DNA from: an uncultured Bacteroidales bacterium
Lineage (GTDB): Bacteria > Bacteroidota > Bacteroidia > Bacteroidales > UBA932
Length of the DNA: 11,071 nucleotides
Direction: 5' to 3'
Assembly (NCBI GenBank): GCA_946549475.1
Contig: CAMNQO010000041.1
Span: 1 to 11,071 of the forward strand
The translations under genes and the position numbers were made by a program. This document shows positions 1 to 5,928 of the stretch, one piece after another. The notes beneath the pieces are model-generated. The model was not told the DNA's origin. It saw only the letters and a list, made by a program, of their open reading frames with translations, and did no database searches. Position 1 is the stretch's first letter. Each line of letters begins with the position of its first letter.

Positions 1-122
1 TGCGCGGTATGTTCCGCCGCCGGAGGACTGTCCGGCCCGGCCTGATGAACTGGTACCTGCCTCCCTTGATCCATTGCCTTCCGGGAGCCCTTGTCAGCCT
101 GATATGGAAAAAAGTCAGATAA
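1..122 (+). CDS. 3' end of a short-chain dehydrogenase/reductase (SDR), partial
   Basis: The third reading frame is open from the left edge to a TAA at 120-122. It encodes about 39 residues, beginning RGMFRRRRTVRPGLMN and ending SLIWKKVR. An Arg-rich stretch, then V-x-PGLMN, then a hydrophobic and basic tail is what I recall at the C-terminus of many classical SDR proteins of about 260 residues, after the catalytic domain. That is recognition from memory of the family, and too little protein remains to name a substrate. The end overlaps the start of the next SDR gene by 19 bases, which suggests one operon. The other two forward frames are less likely: one stops at 43-45, and the other simply runs into the next gene. 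The start and active site lie outside the window. Confidence 0.62.
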   Translation, partial: RGMFRRRRTVRPGLMNWYLPPLIHCLPGALVSLIWKKVR

Positions 123-937
123 TGGTCACGGGGGCGAGCGGCAGCATGGGCAGTGCCGCCGTCCGGATGCTGGCCGCACGGGGCGAGCCGGTACTGATGG
201 TCTGCCGCAATCCCGAAAAAGGGGCGTCCGTACGGGAGGCGATTCTGCAGGAACTGCCCGATGCCCGGCTGACCCTGTTCTCCCTGGACCTTTCTTCCCT
301 GACGGCCGTCCGCGATGCGGCAACCCGGCTGAAAAGCGAAGGCGTGCGCCTGAAAGGCCTTTTCAACAATGCCGGCGTCATCCAGGAGCGTTTCCGCCTG
401 AATCCGGAGGGGCTGGAGCAGACCCTGGCCGTCAATTACCTGGCTCCCTGGCTGCTGACGCGCTCACTACTGGACATCCTCGAGCCGGATGCCGCCATCG
501 TCAACATGGTCTCGCTGACCTGCCGTTTCGTCCCAGCCCGCACGGATCTGCTCTCCCAGGCGCCGGAAGCGTTCAGCCAACTGGGTACCTATGCCCGCAG
601 CAAACTCTGCCTGCTGCTTTTCTCCCTCGAACTCGCCCGCAGGACTTCCTTCCGGGTCAATGTGGCGGATCCGGGGGTCGTCAATTCCAACATGCTTACG
701 ATGCACCGCTGGTTCGACCCCATCGCCGACCGGCTGTTCCGGCCTTGGTGCAAAACGCCGGAGCAAGGGGCCTTTCCGGCCGTCCAGGCTCTCCTGGGCG
801 GGGAACGCGAGAAATATTATATCGGAAACGACATTCGGGAAATTTCTGAAAGATATTATAAAGTATTTGATAGCCAGCGGCTTTGGTCGGAAACCGAAAC
901 GCTCTTGTCCGAGCGGGTCGGTATTTTGATGTCATAA
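104..937 (+). CDS. SDR-family NAD(P)-dependent oxidoreductase, retinol-dehydrogenase-like
   Basis: A 277-residue cytosolic Rossmann-fold oxidoreductase. The cofactor loop TGASGSMG is at residues 9-16, NNAG at 88-91, and a structural Asn in AVNYLAP at 111. The catalytic set is Ser137 (NMVSLT), Tyr163 and Lys167 (YARSK). The layout and the long insertion after the catalytic Ser resemble retinol-dehydrogenase/WWOX-like SDRs, which reduce or oxidise carbonyl or alcohol groups with NADP(H). The substrate cannot be told. The cofactor loop is slightly unusual: in the usual TGxxxGxG pattern the middle Gly is Ser here, and a Gly sits one place earlier. The frame stays open to the left edge. ATG 104 is chosen because it supplies a full first beta strand (KSQIMVTGAS). 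A TTG at 74 is unlikely. ATG 122 would form a TAATG junction with the upstream stop but would truncate that strand. Confidence 0.85.
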   Translation: MEKSQIMVTGASGSMGSAAVRMLAARGEPVLMVCRNPEKGASVREAILQELPDARLTLFSLDLSSLTAVRDAATRLKSEGVRLKGLFNNAGVIQERFRLNPEGLEQTLAVNYLAPWLLTRSLLDILEPDAAIVNMVSLTCRFVPARTDLLSQAPEAFSQLGTYARSKLCLLLFSLELARRTSFRVNVADPGVVNSNMLTMHRWFDPIADRLFRPWCKTPEQGAFPAVQALLGGEREKYYIGNDIREISERYYKVFDSQRLWSETETLLSERVGILMS

Positions 938-951
938 AAGATGCAAAAAAT

Positions 952-982
952 TTTTTTATAGAAAAAAAATATCCTATACTTG
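952..982 (+). promoter_or_regulatory. Probable Bacteroidota-type promoter for the small acidic protein gene
   Basis: TATACTTG at 975-982 matches the Bacteroidota -7 consensus TAnnTTTG at all but one fixed base. It lies in the AT-rich gap between the SDR stop and the ATG at 1013. The -33 region is only a T-run around 952-957 without a clean TTTG. Initiation would fall near 989, giving a leader of about 24 bases. Confidence 0.5.
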
Positions 983-1012
983 CACCCGCAAACGAATTAT
1001 ATCTATCTAGAA

Positions 1013-1351
1013 ATGGAAAATCAGAAAAAAAGGGCTGTGGTCAGCTATGAGAAAATGCCGGAGGAGGTAGCGGCTGCTTTTGATGAGAAATATCCGAGAG
1101 GAGCGCAGGATTATCTTCCGGACATCCAGAAAATCGACAAACCGGACGGGACCAGCATTTACACCGTAACCATCGAGATTCCTTCCGCCATCTACCTGGT
1201 CAAAGTCCAGATTAAGGTCGATGATCTCAACGATGTGGACAAATGGCTGGAAGAGGAAGATGCGGACGATGAGGGAGATGCCGAGAATACGCTCCCGGAC
1301 GATAACATTTCCCAATATTCCGCATCGGACGACGACCCTTCCGATGACTGA
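1013..1351 (+). CDS. Small acidic protein of unknown function
   Basis: A 112-residue soluble protein with no signal peptide or membrane segment. Residues 1-20 are basic. Residues 15-72 look like a compact alpha/beta domain: a helix with PEEVAAAFDEKYP, then alternating strands with TSIYTVTIEIP and AIYLVKVQIKV. The pattern faintly recalls PepSY-like domains, but I would not assign one. From residue 73 the chain becomes a strongly acidic low-complexity tail, very rich in Asp and Glu and ending SDDDPSDD. ATG 1013 is preferred over an upstream TTG at 980, because 980 lies inside the -7 promoter box. The gene has its own probable promoter and a strong terminator, so it is likely monocistronic. The acidic tail could bind a basic partner or metal, which is inference. 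I do not recognise a function. Confidence 0.8.
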   Translation: MENQKKRAVVSYEKMPEEVAAAFDEKYPRGAQDYLPDIQKIDKPDGTSIYTVTIEIPSAIYLVKVQIKVDDLNDVDKWLEEEDADDEGDAENTLPDDNISQYSASDDDPSDD

Positions 1352-1363
1352 TAAGCACAGGTG

Positions 1364-1387
1364 AAGGACGGCAGGCCGTCCTTTTTT
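1364..1387 (+). terminator. Strong rho-independent terminator after the acidic protein gene
   Basis: AAGGACGG (1364-1371) pairs perfectly with CCGTCCTT (1376-1383) around the loop CAGG, and the T-run extends to 1387. It begins 12 bases after the stop of the acidic protein gene. It ends only two bases before the ATG of the CLC gene, so it also occupies the place where that gene's ribosome binding site would lie. On the opposite strand there is no T-run, so it acts in one direction. Confidence 0.87.
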
Positions 1388-1389
1388 GT

Positions 1390-3150
1390 ATGACGCTGCA
1401 TGACTATTTCAACAAGTGGGACGATCACCGCAAGACACTTGTCTTGTCGGTGCTGGTGGGGGTGCTGTGCGGTTTAGCCGCCGTCCTGCTGCACCAGTCC
1501 ATCCATGCCATCCAACAAGGGCTGACGGGCTGGTTCGGAGAGAGCGTCTGGTGGAACTTGCTCTACCTTGTCTATCCGGGGGCGGGCATGCTGCTGTCCT
1601 TGCTGTTCGTGCGTTTCGTGGTGAAGGACGACATCGGTCACGGAGTCACCAAAGTGCTCCTGGCCATTTCCAAGAGCGAATCCCGCATCAAAAAGCACAA
1701 CACCTGGTCTTCGTTGATAGCCAGTGGCGTGACCATCGGATTCGGAGGCAGCGTCGGTGCCGAGGCCCCGATTGTCTATACGGGGGCGGCCATCGGTTCC
1801 AATGTGGCGCAGATGGCCGGTCTCCCTTACCGCAACATGACCATCCTGCTGGGCTGCGGAGCCGCGGGAGCCGTCGCCGGCATTTTCAAAGCCCCCCTGG
1901 CCGGTGTCCTTTTTACCCTGGAGATCCTGCTCTTCAACATTTCGATGTCCTCCATCCTGCCGCTGTTGCTCTCCACCGTGTCCGCCACCGTGGTGTCCTA
2001 TTCATTCCTGGGGATGGATCCGCTCTTCGAGGCCTTCATCGCTCCCTTTGCGATGCACAATCTGCCCTTTTATGTCCTTTTGGGCCTGCTTTGTGCCGCC
2101 GCTTCCCTGTATTTCACGCGGGTGACGCTCTATCTGGAGGACAGAATCAAGTCGAAGGGTACGCCTTACACCCGCTGGGCGTTTTCCGCCCTGGCGCTCG
2201 GTCTGCTGCTTTTCCTCTTCCCGCCTTTGTATGGAGAAGGCTATGGGGATGTGCGTGAGATGCTGCTGGGCAACGATGTCTCGCCGTCCATCCATACACC
2301 CCTTTTCTTTTTGATGCAGCATCCCTGGGGAGTCGTGCTGTTTTTCCTGCTGGTCCTGCTGCTGAAAATCTTTTCGATGACCCTGACCAACGCGGGCGGA
2401 GGCGTCGGCGGTACTTTCGGCCCTACGCTCTTCGTGGGCGCTTTGACCGGTTTTCTTGTCGCCCGCATTATCAATCTGACCGGCTTGGCACAAGTCCCGC
2501 AGGCCAATTTCGTCCTGGTCGGCATGGCCGGGCTGATGGCCGGCGTGATGCAGGCCCCCATGACCGCCATCTTCCTCATCGCCGAAGTGACGGGCGGGTA
2601 CGGACTCTTTATCCCCCTGATTCTGACGGCCTCCATCTCTTTCGGAGCCGTGCGCATCTTTGAAAAATATTCCATCTACACCAAGCGTATCGCCCAGAGC
2701 GGCGACCTGCTGACCCATGACAGCGACCAGGCCGTGCTGACCCTGCTCAAGACATCCGACCTGGTGCGGGACAAATACCCCCGCGTCCGGCTGGACTGGA
2801 CTTTGCGGGAGATGGTACAGGTGGTCTCGCAAAGCACGGCCGCCGTCTTTCCGGTCGTGGATGAAAAAGGACTCTTCCAGGGCGTCATCGAAATGGATAC
2901 CATCCGTACTTATATTCTCAAGGTGGGGCAATACGACAGGCTGCATGTTTACAACCTGATGAGCGACCCTCCGGACCGTGTGTACATCGACGAGAAAATG
3001 GATGCCGTCATGGCCAAGTTTGACAAAACCGACGCCTGGCGCCTGCCCGTGCTGACGCACGACGAAGTCTATGTGGGATTCATTTCAAAATCCCGCATTT
3101 TGTCCGCCTACCGGGAGGAACTCAAAGAGATCACATCACAAGATATTTGA
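1390..3150 (+). CDS. CLC-family chloride channel/transporter with C-terminal CBS pair
   Basis: A 586-residue inner-membrane protein of the CLC family, which moves Cl- either as a channel or in exchange for H+. The anion-binding loops are visible. GHGVTKVL (83-90) stands in the place of GSGIP. GGSVGAEAP (119-127) corresponds to the GREGP loop, with the gating glutamate Glu125. GGTFGPTLF (340-348) corresponds to the GxFAP loop, and Tyr430 in SIYTKR matches the inner-gate tyrosine. Residues 20-420 are mostly hydrophobic helices. About 440-586 form two cytoplasmic CBS motifs, which in this family often bind adenine nucleotides. After Glu178 (FTLEILL) comes Ile, where E. coli ClcA has its proton glutamate Glu203, so proton coupling may differ. 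No ribosome binding site is possible at ATG 1390 because a terminator abuts it. The next in-frame start would cut into the first helix, so 1390 is kept. Confidence 0.93.
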   Translation: MTLHDYFNKWDDHRKTLVLSVLVGVLCGLAAVLLHQSIHAIQQGLTGWFGESVWWNLLYLVYPGAGMLLSLLFVRFVVKDDIGHGVTKVLLAISKSESRIKKHNTWSSLIASGVTIGFGGSVGAEAPIVYTGAAIGSNVAQMAGLPYRNMTILLGCGAAGAVAGIFKAPLAGVLFTLEILLFNISMSSILPLLLSTVSATVVSYSFLGMDPLFEAFIAPFAMHNLPFYVLLGLLCAAASLYFTRVTLYLEDRIKSKGTPYTRWAFSALALGLLLFLFPPLYGEGYGDVREMLLGNDVSPSIHTPLFFLMQHPWGVVLFFLLVLLLKIFSMTLTNAGGGVGGTFGPTLFVGALTGFLVARIINLTGLAQVPQANFVLVGMAGLMAGVMQAPMTAIFLIAEVTGGYGLFIPLILTASISFGAVRIFEKYSIYTKRIAQSGDLLTHDSDQAVLTLLKTSDLVRDKYPRVRLDWTLREMVQVVSQSTAAVFPVVDEKGLFQGVIEMDTIRTYILKVGQYDRLHVYNLMSDPPDRVYIDEKMDAVMAKFDKTDAWRLPVLTHDEVYVGFISKSRILSAYREELKEITSQDI

Positions 3151-3158
3151 TTTTTTGT

Positions 3159-3166
3159 TACATTTG
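3159..3166 (+). promoter_or_regulatory. Probable -7 promoter box for upp-fabD
   Basis: TACATTTG is an exact TAnnTTTG match in the 37-base gap between the CLC stop and the upp ATG at 3188. A convincing TTTG at the usual 19-21-base distance upstream was not found. A TTTG at 3146-3149 is too close. Initiation would lie near 3173, leaving a short leader of about 15 bases. Confidence 0.45.
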
Positions 3167-3187
3167 TATGACCAACAGTTTCGTATT

Positions 3188-3868
3188 ATGGGAAAGATTT
3201 TAGATGCTTTGAATGAAACGCTTCTGCCGGTGATTGCGTCCGGAAAACTCCATGTGTTCGACCACCCGCTGATTCAGCACAAACTGACGCTGATGAGGGA
3301 CAAAAATACCGGCTCCAAGGACTTCCGGCGGCTGCTGACCGAAATTTCGCTGCTGATGGGCTATGAGGTGAGCCGGGATTTTCCGCTCCACGACGTGCAG
3401 ATCGAGACCCCCATCTGTCCGATGGTCGGCAAGCAGGTTGACGGCAAGAAAGTGGCCATCATCCCCATCTTACGGGCCGGACTGGGAATGGTCGAGGGGA
3501 TCCTTTCCCTGATTCCCGTTGCGAAAATCGGCCATATCGGACTCTATCGCGATGAGCAGACGCACAAGCCCGTCGTGTATTACTGCAAACTGCCTGCTGA
3601 CATCCAGGAACGCAAGGTGATCGTCACCGACCCCATGCTGGCCACCGGCGGAAGCGCCATTGATGCCATCACGATGCTCAAGGAAAAGGGCTGCCGGCAC
3701 ATCCGTATGATGTGTCTGGTTGCTGCTCCCGAGGGCATCATCAAAGTACATCAGGCCCATCCCGACGTCAAAATCTATGTTGCCGCCGTGGATGAAAGAC
3801 TCAATCAGGACGCCTACATCGTTCCCGGCCTGGGCGATGCCGGCGACCGCATTTTTGGAACAAAATAA
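3188..3868 (+). CDS. upp: Uracil phosphoribosyltransferase
   Basis: A cytosolic pyrimidine-salvage enzyme that makes UMP and pyrophosphate from uracil and PRPP. The 226-residue product has HPLIQHKLTLMRDKNTGSK near residues 26-44, the RAGLGMVEG segment at 96-104, the PRPP loop DPMLATGGSA at 148-157, and the uracil-binding C-terminal signature YIVPGLGDAGDR at 210-221, ending FGTK. This is the classic form seen in Firmicutes, Thermotoga and E. coli, which is usually about 209 residues. The first 17 or so residues here are an extra N-terminal stretch. ATG 3188 is chosen because the -7 promoter box lies 21 bases upstream. A GTG at 3254 would remove the extension but also the start of the conserved core. 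The fabD gene follows after 3 bases, so the two are very likely co-transcribed. Confidence 0.96.
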   Translation: MGKILDALNETLLPVIASGKLHVFDHPLIQHKLTLMRDKNTGSKDFRRLLTEISLLMGYEVSRDFPLHDVQIETPICPMVGKQVDGKKVAIIPILRAGLGMVEGILSLIPVAKIGHIGLYRDEQTHKPVVYYCKLPADIQERKVIVTDPMLATGGSAIDAITMLKEKGCRHIRMMCLVAAPEGIIKVHQAHPDVKIYVAAVDERLNQDAYIVPGLGDAGDRIFGTK

Positions 3869-3871
3869 TTG

Positions 3872-4759
3872 ATGAGCAAAGCGTACGTTTTCCCCGGCCA
3901 AGGCGCCCAGTTCCCCGGTATGGGGCGAGACTTGTACGAGCGGCTGCCTGCCGCCCGCGAACTTTTCGAGCGGGCTGATGAACTGCTGGGCTTCCGCATC
4001 ACCGACATCATGTTCGAGGGGAGTGCGGAGGACCTGCAGCAGACCCGTGTCACGCAGCCGGCCGTCTTCCTGCATTCCGTCATTCTGGCCCTCACGGCCC
4101 CGGTAGCAAAACCGGATTGCGTCGCCGGACACTCCCTGGGTGAATTTTCCGCCCTGGTCGCCTGCGGCGCCCTCACTTTTGAGGATGCGCTGCGGCTGGT
4201 CAGCGTCCGGGCGCAGGCCATGCAGCGCTGCTGCGAGAAGGTCAGCGGCACGATGGCCGCCATCCTCGGACTGGAAGATGGCGTTGTGGAAAAAGTATGC
4301 TCCGAAACGGCAGGTCTCGTCGTGGCCGCCAACTACAACAGCCCGGGCCAGGTGGTCATCTCCGGAGAAAAAGAGGCTGTCGCTTCCGCCTGTGCGGCGA
4401 TGAAAGAGGCCGGCGCCAAAAGAGCCCTGCCCCTGCCGGTCGGCGGCGCGTTCCATTCTCCCCTGATGGCTCCTGCACGCGAAGAACTGGCCGGCGCCAT
4501 CGAGGCGACTTCGTTCCGCCGTCCCGTCTGTCCCATCTTCCAGAATGTCACGGCGGCCCCGGAATCGGATCCGGAAACCATCAAAGTTCACCTGGTCGAA
4601 CAACTCACATCTCCGGTCCGTTGGGCGCAGAGCGTGCGGGCAATGGCCCGCTCCGGCGTGGATTCGTTCACCGAGTTCGGGCCGGGAAGCGTACTGCAAG
4701 GACTTATCCGCAAGACTTTGGGGCCGGATAATGTGTCAGTCGGTGGATTTTCTTTGTAA
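3872..4759 (+). CDS. fabD: Malonyl-CoA:acyl carrier protein transacylase
   Basis: Transfers malonyl from malonyl-CoA to acyl carrier protein, supplying extender units for type II fatty-acid synthesis in the cytosol. The 295-residue product is close to the usual length. It has GQGAQFPGMG at 9-18, the nucleophile Ser88 in GHSLGE, Arg113 in SVRAQAM (the residue that usually holds the malonyl carboxylate), the catalytic His195 in GAFHSPLM, and Gln244 in LVEQLTSPVRW. ATG 3872 is preferred to the TTG directly before it at 3869. Only 3 bases separate it from the upp stop, so expression probably depends on the upp promoter. Other fatty-acid genes are not adjacent. No terminator is visible after it, and the rpmH -33 box begins five bases beyond its stop. 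Confidence 0.96.
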   Translation: MSKAYVFPGQGAQFPGMGRDLYERLPAARELFERADELLGFRITDIMFEGSAEDLQQTRVTQPAVFLHSVILALTAPVAKPDCVAGHSLGEFSALVACGALTFEDALRLVSVRAQAMQRCCEKVSGTMAAILGLEDGVVEKVCSETAGLVVAANYNSPGQVVISGEKEAVASACAAMKEAGAKRALPLPVGGAFHSPLMAPAREELAGAIEATSFRRPVCPIFQNVTAAPESDPETIKVHLVEQLTSPVRWAQSVRAMARSGVDSFTEFGPGSVLQGLIRKTLGPDNVSVGGFSL

Positions 4760-4763
4760 ATAT

Positions 4764-4794
4764 TTTGCAAATCATCGAAAAAAGATTACCTTTG
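4764..4794 (+). promoter_or_regulatory. Consensus Bacteroidota promoter for rpmH
   Basis: TTTG at 4764-4767, a spacer of exactly 19 bases, then TACCTTTG at 4787-4794. Both boxes match the consensus TTTG-N19-TAnnTTTG at every fixed base. Initiation is expected near 4801, about 24 bases before the rpmH ATG. Confidence 0.87.
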
Positions 4795-4824
4795 CAGTCC
4801 CAAAAGAAATAAACAGGAAAAGAT

Positions 4825-4977
4825 ATGAAAAGGACATTCCAACCTTCCGTTCGCAAGCGTCGCAACAAACACGGATTCCGTGAGCGTATGTCAACCCCCA
4901 ACGGCCGTCGCGTCCTCGCAGCCCGTCGCCGTCACGGTCGCAAGAAACTTACGGTCTCCAGCGAAGATCGCTTCTAA
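4825..4977 (+). CDS. rpmH: 50S ribosomal protein L34
   Basis: A 50-residue, very basic protein of the large ribosomal subunit. It begins MKRTFQPSVRKRRNKHGFRE, followed by RMSTPNGRRVLAARRRHGRK at 21-40 and a C-terminal segment ending SSEDRF. These are the invariant L34 features, and the length is normal for the family. AGGA at 4815-4818, six bases before the ATG, is one of the few good Shine-Dalgarno sequences in the window. The gene has its own consensus promoter and a terminator at 4996-5030, so it is a single-gene unit. The usual rpmH neighbours in many bacteria (dnaA, rnpA) are not here. Confidence 0.97.
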   Translation: MKRTFQPSVRKRRNKHGFRERMSTPNGRRVLAARRRHGRKKLTVSSEDRF

Positions 4978-4995
4978 GCGACTGTCAGGAAGTAA

Positions 4996-5030
4996 GAGGG
5001 ATGACCAAGCATTTGGCCATCCCTTCTTTA
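4996..5030 (+). terminator. Rho-independent terminator after rpmH
   Basis: GGGATG (4998-5003) pairs with CATCCC (5018-5023), and CCAA (5005-5008) with TTGG (5013-5016), around the loop GCAT, with one A/C mismatch between the two stems. The T-rich tail TTCTTTATG follows. It lies 20 bases after the rpmH stop and before tadA. Confidence 0.78.
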
Positions 5031-5054
5031 TGTCCCTTTACCGACTCTCCGCTT

Positions 5055-5489
5055 ATGGAAGACGATATCCGCTATATGAAAATCGCGCTGGAACAGGCGC
5101 GTGAAGCGTTGGCAGCAGGGGAAGTGCCCATCGGTGCCGTCGTCGTCGCCGGCGGCAGCATCATTTCACGCGGACACAACCTTACCGAGACGCTCTCCGA
5201 CGCGACCGCGCACGCCGAGATGGTCGCCATCACCAGCGCTACCGAGGAACTGGGGGGAAAATACTTGCGGGACTGCACCTTATATGTGACGGTCGAGCCG
5301 TGCCCCATGTGCGCAGCCGCCATGAACTGGGCCCAACTCAGCCGCGTCGTTTACGGGGCTCCGGATGCCAAGCGGGGCTTCTCGCTCTTTCAACCGTCAT
5401 TGCTGCACCCCAAGACGGAAGTCACGGGAGGCGTCCTTCAGGAAGAATGCTCCCGCTTGATGGTGGATTTTTTCAAGGGATTGCGCTGA
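5055..5489 (+). CDS. tadA: tRNA-specific adenosine deaminase
   Basis: Deaminates adenosine 34 to inosine in the anticodon of tRNA-Arg(ACG). The 144-residue zinc enzyme has the HAE motif at 53-55 (His53 as zinc ligand, Glu55 as proton shuttle) and PCPMC at 82-86 (Cys83 and Cys86 as zinc ligands). GEVPIGAVVV at 22-31 and HNLTE at 41-45 are further family signatures, and the length is usual. The frame also contains an ATG at 5001, but that codon lies inside the rpmH terminator hairpin and would add 18 unconserved residues, so ATG 5055 is chosen. No promoter box was seen just upstream, so read-through from rpmH is possible. The gene faces the TSCPD gene tail to tail with no gap. A close relative, guanine deaminase of the same fold, is less likely given the PCPMC and AxGEVPIGAV motifs. 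Confidence 0.94.
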   Translation: MEDDIRYMKIALEQAREALAAGEVPIGAVVVAGGSIISRGHNLTETLSDATAHAEMVAITSATEELGGKYLRDCTLYVTVEPCPMCAAAMNWAQLSRVVYGAPDAKRGFSLFQPSLLHPKTEVTGGVLQEECSRLMVDFFKGLR

Positions 5490-5900
5490 TTACCACTTCA
5501 GGGATTCCAGCACCCGGGCCAGCTGATCCGTACAGGAAGTACCCCTGCGCCCGCAGGGAAGTTTTCTGAACTTGCTGACAAAGTCACTGATTTTCATCCC
5601 TTGGGTCAGCATGGCTACGGCACGGGAATTGCCCGGACAGCCGCCGGTAAAATGAAAGCCTTTGAGCGTACGGTCTTTGACCGTGATTTCCAACTCCAAT
5701 TGGGTGGGGCAGACTTTCGGGGAAGGCGTGACTACGAGGCTGCGGACTCCGTCACGAGTCTCATCCGAAACGATGCGCCAGTCTTCGGGTTTGCCGGGGC
5801 GTCCGCTCCCGGAGAAATTCTGACCGTGGGAGGCTTGTTCTCCCAGCGCCAGTGCGCCCAGGCCTATCAGGCCGGACTGTATGAATTTTCTTCTGTCCAT
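5490..5900 (-). CDS. TSCPD-domain protein with a twin-arginine-like signal peptide
   Basis: A 136-residue protein. Residues 1-26 look like a Tat export signal: DRRKFIQSG carries the twin Arg and Phe, then a mild hydrophobic stretch (LIGLGALALG). A linker follows to about residue 55. Residues 62-134 match the short TSCPD family (the TIGR03905-type proteins) as I remember it: VCPTQLELEI, then FTGGCPGN, GMKISDF, LPCGRRG and TSCTDQLA. All four family cysteines are present (Cys64, 88, 116, 123), so a bound metal or disulfides are plausible. The third residue of the name-giving motif is changed (TSCTD rather than TSCPD). The family is usually a cytosolic protein of about 80 residues with no known function. 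The signal sequence is the odd part. ATG 5900 begins directly at the RR motif, and a TTG at 5918 would only extend it. It lies 28 bases after the antiporter gene on the same strand. Confidence 0.83.
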   Translation of the reverse strand: MDRRKFIQSGLIGLGALALGEQASHGQNFSGSGRPGKPEDWRIVSDETRDGVRSLVVTPSPKVCPTQLELEITVKDRTLKGFHFTGGCPGNSRAVAMLTQGMKISDFVSKFRKLPCGRRGTSCTDQLARVLESLKW

Positions 5901-5928
5901 AAGCAGGGACTGTTGCAAATATCAAGCC

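Noticed and set aside
2002..3060. A 352-residue minus-strand open frame, His- and Gln-rich
   Set aside because: It is antisense to the CLC gene. The His/Gln richness is what reverse-complemented hydrophobic codons give.
3470..4699. A 409-residue minus-strand open frame across upp and fabD
   Set aside because: It covers parts of two clear genes with intact catalytic motifs on the other strand, and the translation has no recognisable fold.
4704..4712. TTATCCGCA, resembling a DnaA box near rpmH
   Set aside because: It has one mismatch, it is inside fabD coding sequence, and no cluster of boxes, AT-rich unwinding region or dnaA gene is nearby, so there is no sign of an origin.
5001..5054. Upstream ATG extending TadA by 18 residues
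   Set aside because: The codon is within the rpmH terminator stem, and the added residues do not match TadA proteins. ATG 5055 gives the normal length.
5543..5570. CCCTGC/GCAGGG hairpin followed by AAGTTTTC, downstream of tadA
   Set aside because: It could end tadA transcription, but it encodes the conserved CGRRG of the TSCPD protein and has a poor T-run. Coding constraint explains it well enough.
5901..5928. GATATTTG on the minus strand in the carrier-TSCPD gap as a separate promoter
   Set aside because: It misses a fixed base of TAnnTTTG and has no -33 box at the right spacing. Co-transcription with the carrier is simpler.
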